In this document: piece by piece, positions 26,832 to 34,978 of the stretch
Numbering within the stretch: the first letter of the stretch is position 1
Layout: the number at the start of each line of letters is the position of its first letter
Origin: Clostridia bacterium
GTDB taxonomy: Bacteria > Bacillota > Clostridia > Lachnospirales > Lachnospiraceae
Direction: 5' to 3'
DNA length: 64,000 nt
Assembly (NCBI GenBank): GCA_910574475.1
Contig: CAJTAT010000001.1
Location: 186,001-250,000 of the forward strand
Notes under the pieces: generated by a model
Database searches by the model: none
What the model was told of the DNA's origin: nothing
Seen by the model: only the letters and a program-made list of their open reading frames with translations
Translations under genes and position numbers: made by a program

Positions 26832-28247
26832 TGAACTGAACCCAAAATGTTGGACAGTTTATAATCAAGGTTAGGCAACTTCTAAGGATTGGTTCCTGTA
26901 ATCAACAGGACTCAGTCCTTTTAGTTTTCCCTTGATTCTCTTATGGTTGTAGTAATCTATATAATCTTCCAACTCCTTGATAAATTCTTCTATGCTTGTA
27001 AAGTTTTCCCCATAGAACATTTCTGATTTGAGTAGGCCAAAAAAGTTCTCCATGATTGAATTGTCAAGGCAGTTCCCTTTCCTTGACATGCTCTGCCGGA
27101 TTCCTTTCGCCTTAATCCTCTCCTGGTAATCCTTCATACGGTAGCACCATCCCTGGTCTGAATGCAGGACCAGGTTAGTTCCATCCGGTATTTTTCGAAA
27201 CGCTTCTTCCAGCATGTCCGTTATCATTTTGTAATTCGGGTTTAAGGAAATGCTGTAGGCAATGATTTCACTGTTATACATATCTAGGATTGGCGACAGA
27301 TAGGCCTTCCTGCCAAGCAGTGCGAACTCCGTTACATCCGTTGTCCACTTTTCATTAGGCTTCCCGGCATGGAAGTCCCTCTTTATGATGTTCTCTGCTG
27401 CCTTGTTTATTTCTCCCCGGAAGGAATTATATTTTTTCCTCCTTATCTTGCAGTGAAGGCCCATCTCATTCATCAGTTTCAATACTGTCTTATGGTTTAG
27501 GCAGACTCCCCAGTTCCTCAGTTCCATTGTTACCCTGCGGTAGCCATACCTTCCCTTATTCTGTTCAAACACTTCTTTTATCAGTTCTTTGTGTCTTTCA
27601 TGTCTGTCTTCCCTCTGGGACGACTTTAACATATAATAATATGTGCTGCGGGAAAGCCCGGCAACCTCAAGGAGTTCTTTCAGCCCATATTTCTGCCTTA
27701 GTTCCGTTACAGCCTTTCCTTTTTTTGCTTTTGTGAGCAATCCTTTTCTTGAACTAAGGCATTCAATTTTTTTAGGTAGTCATTCTCCATCTGTAAATAG
27801 CGCACCTGCTTTTCCAGCGTTTCTATGCGTTCCTGGGGGCTGCTTTGAACCTCAGCCGCTTCAGCCCCAGCCTTTCTTTTTCCATTTTTCATGTTCTTAT
27901 TCTTCCCGCGCATTTCCTTCCCCAAGGCGTCAGCCCCCTGCTCCAGGTAAATCTTCCGCCAGCTCCTTACCGCGCCGCGGCTGGCATGGAACATTTCTGA
28001 GACCTGGCTGGAGGAAACTTCTGGATGACCCAGCCAGTATTCAGTTACACGCAGCTTGAAAGAGGGGTCATAGGTAATATATTTGCCACCGCTTCGAGGC
28101 TTTAACAATGCGTCCATTCCATTTCTATTATACTTTTTTATCCAATACTTTACCGTGTTATAGGGTATGTCATAATAGTCTGCCAATTGTTTGGCAGAAC
28201 GGATATGCCCCGCATAGTCATTGATTACCTCTGCAATCAGGTCCTTT
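26832..28247 (-). mobile_element. Truncated IS3-family (IS150-like) element
   Basis: The left end at 26832 reads TGAACTGAACCCAAAATGTT, a good IS3-family terminal repeat. The matching inverted repeat is absent at the right end. Instead the sequence joins a tape-measure fragment around 28248-28263, within GAATAGGTGCGAACA, which is also present in the intact tape-measure copies. The 5' end of orfA and its promoter have therefore been lost by deletion and the copy is probably immobile by itself. Confidence 0.8.
26871..27740 (-). CDS. IS3-family transposase OrfB
   Basis: 289 residues with the rve DDE integrase core: WTTDVTEFALLGRKAYLS (first D), LVLHSDQGWCYRMKDY (second D) and SIMENFFGLLKSEMF (E), plus HTH_21-like LKELLEVAGLSRSTYYYM at the start. 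It overlaps orfA by 34 nt. A run of seven A followed by G near the overlap suits the -1 frameshift that makes the OrfAB fusion in this family. Confidence 0.93.
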   Translation of the reverse strand: MLTKAKKGKAVTELRQKYGLKELLEVAGLSRSTYYYMLKSSQREDRHERHKELIKEVFEQNKGRYGYRRVTMELRNWGVCLNHKTVLKLMNEMGLHCKIRRKKYNSFRGEINKAAENIIKRDFHAGKPNEKWTTDVTEFALLGRKAYLSPILDMYNSEIIAYSISLNPNYKMITDMLEEAFRKIPDGTNLVLHSDQGWCYRMKDYQERIKAKGIRQSMSRKGNCLDNSIMENFFGLLKSEMFYGENFTSIEEFIKELEDYIDYYNHKRIKGKLKGLSPVDYRNQSLEVA

Positions 28248-28264
28248 GGAATAGGTGCGAACAA
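27707..28264 (-). CDS. IS3-family transposase OrfA (5' end altered)
   Basis: 185 residues. Helix-turn-helix motifs lie at SAKQLADYYDIPYNTVKYW and SSSQVSEMFHASRGAVRSW, and a leucine-zipper-like helix near the end (ERIETLEKQVRYLQMENDYL), typical of IS150-group OrfA. The frame opens with a TTG that lies in the neighbouring tape-measure sequence, so the native N-terminus is missing. Confidence 0.88.
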   Translation of the reverse strand: MFAPIPKDLIAEVINDYAGHIRSAKQLADYYDIPYNTVKYWIKKYNRNGMDALLKPRSGGKYITYDPSFKLRVTEYWLGHPEVSSSQVSEMFHASRGAVRSWRKIYLEQGADALGKEMRGKNKNMKNGKRKAGAEAAEVQSSPQERIETLEKQVRYLQMENDYLKKLNALVQEKDCSQKQKKERL

Positions 28265-28477
28265 GGTATGAACACTTCTTTAAAACGGCTCGAAGCTTCC
28301 TTTCAAGGATTTACCGATCGCATCTTAAACACCAAAGTTATAAAAGGTATTCTTGATTTTAGTAATACAATTACAAGTACTTTTAATAACATAACAGATC
28401 AGCTAGGCTCCACAGGTGCAACCAGAGTGGCCGGCGCTGGATTATTTAATCACTTTCTAAAAGATAGATCAAAATAA
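28248..28477 (+). pseudogene. Tape measure exon 1 fragment, copy A
   Basis: Matches the last 70 or so residues of the intact exon 1 copies at 31556 and 33516 (SLKRLEASFQGFTDRILNTK to GLFNHFLKDRSK). Its 5' part was removed where the IS now ends. A few substitutions (TDR for TER, NTK for STK, R for G) show it has drifted. Confidence 0.8.
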
Positions 28478-28960
28478 TGATTTTGTCCTTCATGGGTGTG
28501 AGTCCATGTTGCAAGAAATAAAACGTGTCAAAGTATGAAAGGTGGAAGCCAAGTAATACAGCGGGGAATCTCTCATTAATATCCACCACGGTATCATTGG
28601 TAACAATCGGATACTAAGGTGTCGAAAGACAGAAAAAACGGATATTTGGCTATATGCTAACCAATAACGCTAAGTAGCCATCTTATTTTCATGAAAAACA
28701 AATAAGAAGGAAGAGATATCATTCGGAACCAAGCTGAGTGAATGTAAGGCACTCAGAGTAGGGTGGAAACCTACTCTCCTACGTTGAACGAGGGTGAAGG
28801 CGCAGAGACTAGAAGGCACAGGGTCTTATTCTATAAGATTCAGAGGGATAGTCCAATTTCTATGATATATTGAGAAATATGTCATAGTCTATGCTCGCTG
28901 GTATCCAGACCAGCAAGAAGGGAACTTCGAGAAGTAGTGTAGAGTGAGGTTGAATAATAG
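28478..28960 (+). ncRNA. Group I intron core, copy A
   Basis: About 480 nt nearly identical to copies at 32138 and 34096. Core elements: GGCGCAGAGACTAGAAGGCA and GGGATAGTCC form P7, a CTATGATATAT...ATATGTCATAG hairpin forms P9, and a further long hairpin follows. The base of that last hairpin is TCTATGCT/AGTGTAGA here, with compensatory or wobble changes among copies. It follows a decayed exon, so splicing here would have no use. Confidence 0.75.
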
Positions 28961-29084
28961 ATTACTATTACTTACTGCATCAAATATTTGTTGGCACACT
29001 AAAACTATAAATAAAATATACAATTACATAAATTCCTGCAAAATCAAAATTTTATTTCTAATTGCTATAATTTATCTAATTTTG

Positions 29085-29423
29085 TCAAAACATGCTAGTA
29101 ACAAAAACTTTATAATAGTTTTCATCAATAAGAATTAAGGATTTATCTCCATCTTTCCATTTGATTTCAATGAGATATTCCTTTTTATTCTTGCCACCTA
29201 TTCCGACAACAGCACCTATATTTCCTAATAGCGCTACTCCTAAAGCACCTTTCCAGAAGGAATATTGATCTTTATTTGTCTCATCTATGATTTGGTAAGA
29301 AATGATATTTTTTTTAGTAAGATTCCATCCCATTCCTATTGGTGATAAGCAATTATTATCTTTTAGATAACATAAATCATTATTTTTATATTTTCCTTCT
29401 AAGAATTTATTAACTCTAGCCAT
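29085..29423 (-). CDS. Small protein beside the tape measure, copy A
   Basis: 112 residues, start with AAGGGAGA upstream. Shares with copies B and C the core DETNKDQYSFWKGALGVALL and the end DENYYKVFVTSMF. The centre is a glycine-rich hydrophobic segment (GVALLGNIGAVVGIGGKNKK), the end is a beta-like YLIEIKWKDGDKSLI. It is read against the tape measure from the segment after the intron core. Function unknown; see the findings. Confidence 0.7.
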   Translation of the reverse strand: MARVNKFLEGKYKNNDLCYLKDNNCLSPIGMGWNLTKKNIISYQIIDETNKDQYSFWKGALGVALLGNIGAVVGIGGKNKKEYLIEIKWKDGDKSLILIDENYYKVFVTSMF

Positions 29424-29451
29424 ATAATAAAAATCTCCCTTAAAACTTTAT

Positions 29452-31490
29452 ATGGTCAATTATACCAATAAAAACAAGTGTGTTCAATCTCATATTACGA
29501 AAACTAACAATTTTATCAATACTGTAAAAAACCTTAATAAAACAATCGAGCAACTAAATAGTATTAATTTTAACATTTCTGGATTATCTTCTAAACAATT
29601 AAATATACTTGTAAATGATTTAGAAGCAGCCGAACTCCAATCCTACATCAACAAAATCAAAGAAATCAATAATGTAGATTATGGCGATTTTAACACATCA
29701 CAAATTCAAAACTACGCCAATGCTCTCTCTGATCTAGCTCCCACACAAACTGCCCTCCTTCTCTCCGCCCAGGGCCTATCCAACGCAAAGATTCAGGAAA
29801 CATTAGCCGCTCAGGGATTTTTAACCGATACCCAACAATATGATGCATTTTCCAATGCTGGACTTCTGAAATCCAAAGTGTCTTTAACCGCTGCGGAATC
29901 TCAATATGCCATCCAAAAAGCATTTATTACAGAAATGTCCCAGGCAGATGCAGCCGCTAAGGCAAGCGAAACCATGGCCTCTCTTGGTTTATCTGCTGCT
30001 CTTCAAGGTCTCCCCAATACACTCCAAGATATAGCATCCCCAATACTGGCCTATCAAACACTGGCAGCGCAATAGACAACTCCAGAGAAGAGGCCGAACA
30101 AGCCGAAGACGCCTTCGAAAAGAGCATCAACTTCTTCGAACAGCGGGTGAAAGTCCTGGAAGACGCCTTTGACAACCTGGAAAAAGGTATGAAGAACGTC
30201 TTTGGGGCTGACGCTAAGAATACTCTCCTAACTGCCCAAATAGGCGTCCTGGATGAAGAAGTCAACAATTACACCGACGCCCTCTCCATGTACCGACAAA
30301 AGGCTGATGAAGCCCTCTCCGGGATCGATTCAGACCTCAGGGACAAGATTGTAAACGGCGCTGTCCAGCTTACAGACTTTATGGGCAAAGGCAACGAAGA
30401 CATAGTCGAGGCCATAGAAGCTTATCAGGATTGGGCCGGCAAGGTTGCAGACTGCACACAAAAACTAGAGGAACTAAAAACTCAAATCCGCCAACTGGAG
30501 CTCCAGAAGTTTAACAACATCATGGAAGACTTCAATAACCAATTTGATCTGCGAAGCGACTCCATCGATCTCATCAAGAAGCAGATTGCACTATTAGAAG
30601 AAGCCGGTGAGCTGATCGGAGAAAGCTTCTACTCCAAACAAATCGAACAGGCGGAAAAACAGCTTCACACACTGGAATCCGAAAAGGCCCGTCTTGTCCA
30701 ACAATTGAACGAAGCTTTGTCCTTTGGAAGAATTCAAAAAGGAACCGAGGAATGGCTGGAAATGGTCAATGCCCTCTCAGATGTAGAGGGAAGTATCCTG
30801 GACTGTAAGACTTCTATTGAGGAATTTGACAATGCACTCTTAGAGCTGAATATACAGATATTTGAACGCATCCAGACGGAGTTTGGCAACCTTAACTCTG
30901 AAATGGAGAACCTGGCCGGATTATTTGACGAGTTTAACGATATCCGGGTATCAGACGGAAAGGGAGCCTGGACCGACCAGGCCATTGCCACCCTTGGACT
31001 ATATGCCCAGCAGTATGAATTGGCCAGATACCAGGTAGCCCAGTATGGGGATGCCATTGACCGGCTAAACAAAGATTACCTGGCTGGGAGATACTCTGCC
31101 ACAGAATACGCCGACAAACTGGTCGACCTGTCAAAAGAACAATGGGACGCCGTAAACAGCGCCAACTCCTTAGAGGACGCCATAATTGACTTAAATGAAA
31201 CCCGCGTAAATGAAGAAATCGAGGTGATAGAAGAAGAGATAGATGCCTATAAAGAGCTGACAGACGCACAGATAAAAGCCCTGGAATCCGCAAAGGATCT
31301 GCATGATTACGAGGAATCTATCGCAGAAAAAACAAAGAATATCACAGATATTGAGCGTCAGCTTGCAGCAATGCAGAACGATGATTCATCGGCAACTGTC
31401 ACCAAGAGAAGGAAGCTGGAAGAACAGCTTGCCCAAGCCCTTTCCAGACTATTCCCCAAAGCATTACCAAAGCTACTCGTATACAACTGA
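29452..31490 (+). pseudogene. Internally deleted tape measure copy A
   Basis: Two frame-shifted parts of the full gene at 34979. The first part (29452-30008) matches exon 2 from VNYTNKNK to SAALQG, then jumps at 30009 to sequence equivalent to 37769 (CTCCCCAATACACTCC), a loss of about 2.2 kb. The second part (30147-31439) matches VKVLEDAFDNLEKG onward and breaks at CAAGCC (31439), where it fuses to the 5' flank of the next copy. The fused end reads LSRLFPKALPKLLVYN. The N-terminal 50 residues differ from the intact copy. Confidence 0.85.
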
Positions 31491-31555
31491 AAATCTAATA
31501 ACCTAATAAAACCAAGTAACCATTCTCAAACATGTAAAGGGGGCAATATAACTCC

Positions 31556-32137
31556 ATGAACAATGATCCAAACGTTTTATTAAAAGTGATACTTGATTCA
31601 AGCGATATTGGCAGCTCAGATATTGCAAAAATACAGAAAATATTGGACAACTACACCGTACATATTAATGCCGAGCTTGATAAGACACAATTGATGAATT
31701 CTGTAAAAAATGTCTTGCCGCAGGTCCTCAAAGAGATTAATAAAATATCTGGGACAACTATAAAGATTGATATTGATAGCAGTCTCATCGAAAAGTCGAT
31801 CGACCAGATCATTCTGGATAGTAGACGATTAAAGAAAGAACTGCATGATGTAGGCAATGAAGTAAATAGGGTTGCTGAAAATTCTGGGAACTCTGTATTA
31901 AAAGAACAGAATAGGTGCGAACAGGGTATGAAAGCTTCTTTAAATCGGCTTGAAGCTTCCTTTCAAGGATTTACTGAGCGCATCTTAAGCACCAAGGTCA
32001 TAAAAGGTATTCTTGATTTTGGTAATACAATTACAAGTACTTTTAATAACATTACAGACCAGCTAGGCTCCACAGGTGCAACCGGAGTGGCCGGCGCTGG
32101 ATTATTTAATCACTTTCTAAAAGATAGATCAAAATAA
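31556..32137 (+). CDS. Tape measure exon 1, copy B
   Basis: 193 residues, MNNDPNVLLKVILDSSDIGS to GLFNHFLKDRSK, 97% identical by eye to copy C. The ribosome site AAAGGGGG lies before the ATG. The following exon 2 region has been deleted down to a short tail, so this copy can only make a truncated N-terminal protein or serve as a recombination partner. Confidence 0.75.
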   Translation: MNNDPNVLLKVILDSSDIGSSDIAKIQKILDNYTVHINAELDKTQLMNSVKNVLPQVLKEINKISGTTIKIDIDSSLIEKSIDQIILDSRRLKKELHDVGNEVNRVAENSGNSVLKEQNRCEQGMKASLNRLEASFQGFTERILSTKVIKGILDFGNTITSTFNNITDQLGSTGATGVAGAGLFNHFLKDRSK

Positions 32138-32620
32138 TGATTTTGTCCTTCATGGGTGTGAGTCCATGTTGCAAGAAATAAAACGTGTCAAAGTATGAAA
32201 GGTGGAAGCCAAGTAATACAGCGGGGAATCTCTCATTAATATCCACCACGGTATCATTGGTAACAATCGGATACTAAGGTGTCGAAAGACAGAAAAAACG
32301 GATATTTGGCTATATGCTAACCAATAACGCTAAGTAGCCATCTTATTTTCATGAAAAACAAATAAGAAGGAAGAGATATCATTCGGAACCAAGCTGAGTG
32401 AATGTAAGGCACTCAGAGTAGGGTGGAAACCTACTCTCCTACGTTGAACGAGGGTGAAGGCGCAGAGACTAGAAGGCACAGGGTCTTATTCTATAAGATT
32501 CAGAGGGATAGTCCAATTTCTATGATATATTGAGAAAATATGTCATAGTCTATGCTCGCTGGTATCCAGACCAGCAAGAAGGGAACTTCGAGAAGTAGCG
32601 TAGAGTGAGGTTGAATACTT
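32138..32620 (+). ncRNA. Group I intron core, copy B
   Basis: Same core as copy A and C (P7 GAGACTAG / GGGATAGTCC). The last hairpin base reads TCTATGCT/AGCGTAGA, with a U.G pair where copy C has a C-G pair. This variation keeps the stem paired. Confidence 0.75.
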
Positions 32621-32642
32621 TGTTTTAAAGGGTAGTTACTAT

Positions 32643-32978
32643 TTAGAACATACTTTTAATAAATATTTTATAATAGTTTTCATCAATAAAAATTAAGGAT
32701 TTATCTCCATCTTTCCATTTGATCTCAATGAGATATTCCATTTTATTCTTACCACCTATTCCGACAATAGCACCTATATTTCCTAATAGTGCTACCCCTA
32801 AAGCACCTTTCCAGAAGGAATATTGGTCTTTATTGGTTTCATCTATAATTGTATAAGAGGATATATAGCGTTTTACAATTGGCATCAAGTCTATGTCTAT
32901 ATCTATATCTAATATAGAACCACCAAGTATTTTTTTACTTTTATACTTTCCTTCTAAAACATAATTTATCTTTTCCAT
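32643..32978 (-). CDS. Small protein beside the tape measure, copy B
   Basis: 111 residues. Shares SSYTIIDETNKDQYSFWKGA, a glycine-rich hydrophobic centre and the C-terminal IFIDENYYKIFIKSMF with copies A and C, but its first 40 residues differ (GGSILDIDIDIDLMPI). No SD as clear as those of A and C. Function unknown. Confidence 0.65.
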   Translation of the reverse strand: MEKINYVLEGKYKSKKILGGSILDIDIDIDLMPIVKRYISSYTIIDETNKDQYSFWKGALGVALLGNIGAIVGIGGKNKMEYLIEIKWKDGDKSLIFIDENYYKIFIKSMF

Positions 32979-33110
32979 AACAAGACCTCGTAATCAATTT
33001 GCTAAGGCAATTATAGCAAATAATAAAAATATATTCAATCTCATAAAAAGAAAAGCAATATGTTTTTTATGGATTTTAAAAATTCCTAATGCCTAAACAA
33101 AGATTGATGA

Positions 33111-33466
33111 CGTAAACAGCGCCAACTCCTTAGAGGACGCCATAATTGACTTAAATGAAACCCGCGTAAATGAAGAAATCGAGGTGATAGAAGAAGAGAT
33201 AGATGCCTATAAAGAGCTGACAGACGCACAGATAAAAGCCCTGGAAGCCGCAAAGGATCTACATGATTATGAGGAATCTATCGCAGAAAAGACAAAGAAT
33301 ATCACAGACATTGAGCGTCAGCTTGCAGCAATGCAGAACGATGATTCATCGGCAACTGTCGCCAAGAGAAAGAAGCTGGAAGAGCAGCTTGCCCAAGCCC
33401 TTTCCAGACTATTCCCCAAAGCATTACCAAAGCTACTCGTATACAACTGAAAATCTAATAACCTAA
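33111..33466 (+). pseudogene. Short tape measure remnant, copy B
   Basis: 33111-33399 equals 38911-39199 of the full gene (VNSANSLEDAIIDLNETRVN onward), so exon 2 of this copy has lost more than 1300 codons. It ends in the same fused flank as copy A (CAAGCC followed by CTTTCCAGACTATTCC). In another frame that flank reads PFPDYSPKHYQSYSYTTENL, the likely C-terminus of the gene that originally preceded the tape measure. Confidence 0.8.
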
Positions 33467-33515
33467 TAAAACCAAGTAACCATTCTCAAACATGTAAAGG
33501 GGGCAATATAACTCC

Positions 33516-34095
33516 ATGAACAATGATCCAAACGTTTTATTAAAAGTACTGCTTGATTCAAGCGATATTGGCAGCTCAGATATTGCGAAAATACAGAAAA
33601 TATTGGACAAGTACACCGTACATATCAATGCCGAGCTTGATAAGACACAATTGATGAATTCTGTAAAAAATGTCTTGCCACAGGTCATCAAAGAGATTAA
33701 TAAAATATCTGGGACAACTATAAACATTGATATTGATAGCAGTCTCATCGAAAAGTCGATCGACCAGATCATTCTGGATAGTAGACGATTAAAGAAAGAA
33801 CTGCATGATGTAGGCAATGAAGTAAATAGGGTTGCTGAAAATTCTGGGAACTCTGTATTAAAAGAACAGAATAGGTGCGAACAGGGTATGAAAGCTTCTT
33901 TAAATCGGCTTGAAGCTTCCTTTCAAGGATTTACTGAGCGCATCTTAAGCACCAAGGTCATAAAAGGTATTCTTGATTTTGGTAATACAATTACAAGTAC
34001 TTTTAATAACATAACAGACCAGCTAGGCTCCACAGGTGCAACCGGAGTGGCCGGCGCTGGATTATTTAATCACTTTCTAAAAGATAGATCAAAAT
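33516..34095 (+). CDS. Tape measure protein, exon 1 (functional copy C)
   Basis: 193 residues starting MNNDPNVLLKVLLDSSDIGS, with AAAGGGGG before the ATG. Ends in the segment GVAGAGLFNHFLKDRSK and a TAA that starts the intron. In tape measure proteins of related prophages an intron often interrupts this hydrophobic N-terminal region. Joining the T at 34095 to C at 34983 removes the stop and gives an open frame of about 2000 codons. N-terminal part of the tail length ruler. Confidence 0.75.
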
Positions 34096-34575
34096 AATGA
34101 TTTTGTCCTTCATGGGTGTGAGTCCATGTTGCAAGAAATAAAACGTGTCAAAGTATGAAAGGTGGAAGCCAAGTAATACAGCGGGGAATCTCTCATTAAT
34201 ATCCACCACGGTATCATTGGTAACAATCGGATACTAAGGTGTCGAAAGACAGAAAAAACGGATATTTGGCTATATGCTAACCAATAACGCTAAGTAGCCA
34301 TCTTATTTTCATGAAAAACAAATAAGAAGGAAGAGATATCATTCGGAACCAAGCTGAGTGAATGTAAGGCACTCAGAGTAGGGTGGAAACCTACTCTCCT
34401 ACGTTGAACGAGGGTGAAGGCGCAGAGACTAGAAGGCACAGGGTCTTATTCTATAAGATTCAGAGGGATAGTCCAATTTCTATGATATATTGAGAAATAT
34501 GTCATAGTCTACGCTCGCTGGTATCCAGACCAGCAAGAAGGGAACTTCGAGAAGTAGCGTAGAGTGAGGTTGAAT
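34096..34575 (+). ncRNA. Group I intron core, copy C
   Basis: Core identical in layout to the two other copies: P7 from GCAGAGACTAGAAGGCA and GGGATAGTCC, P9 hairpin, and a terminal hairpin TCTACGCT/AGCGTAGA, fully Watson-Crick here. The 5' border may be after CAAAAT (34095), with CAAAAU pairing AUUUUG at the intron start. The 3' border is not certain: a G at 34982 would keep the frame and would place the reverse-strand small gene inside the intron. Confidence 0.72.
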
Positions 34576-34609
34576 ATATAGATTACTTTGTTTTAGAGAG
34601 TGGTTACAA

Positions 34610-34951
34610 TTAAAACATACTTCTTACTAATGTTTGATAGTATCTTCCATCCAAAAGTATCAATGATTTATTATTAGAGCTATTTTTAGGATAAATCCAT
34701 TCGATTTCAATAAGATATGCCTCCTTATCCTTGCCATTCAGACCAGCAACAACTCCCCACTCTCCTAATAGTGCTACCCCTAAAACACCCTTCCAGAAGG
34801 AATATTGGTCTATATTGGTTTTATCTATGACTATATAAGAAGATATATTAGTTTTATTAAGATTGCTGCCACCTATACCAAGTCCTTTTTTATCAATCCA
34901 TATGCTATCTCCTTTGCATCTACCTTCTAATACAATATTAATTTTAGCCAT
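34610..34951 (-). CDS. Small protein beside the tape measure, copy C
   Basis: 113 residues, start preceded by GAGGAG. MAKINIVLEGRCKGDSIWID, then the shared IDKTNIDQYSFWKGVLGVALL centre and RYYQTLVRSMF end. It differs from A and B in about half of its residues while the flanking intron core is almost unchanged. Position on the reverse strand between intron core and exon 2 is kept in all three copies. Confidence 0.68.
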   Translation of the reverse strand: MAKINIVLEGRCKGDSIWIDKKGLGIGGSNLNKTNISSYIVIDKTNIDQYSFWKGVLGVALLGEWGVVAGLNGKDKEAYLIEIEWIYPKNSSNNKSLILLDGRYYQTLVRSMF

Positions 34952-34978
34952 AATTTAAAATCTCCTCGCAAAATTTCT

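Larger units (their letters stand above)
28248..34575 (+). repeat. Tandem direct repeats of tape measure exon 1 plus intron
   Basis: Three copies: 28248-28950, 31491-32617 and 33451-34572. Copies B and C are offset by 1960 bp and are almost identical over about 1.1 kb. A further near-identical pair is 30009-31439 with 37769-39199, and 33111-33399 with 38911-39199. All extra copies end at the same CAAGCC junction. Confidence 0.85.

Noticed and set aside
28944..29138. Open frame of 64 codons after intron copy A
   Set aside because: It begins inside the intron end, is very AT-rich and overlaps the 3' end of the reverse-strand small gene; no ribosome site.
28478..34575. The intron-like repeats as group II introns or IStrons
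   Set aside because: No reverse transcriptase, no domain V-like hairpin with AGC/AY bulge; the GACTA/TAGTC strands fit group I P7.
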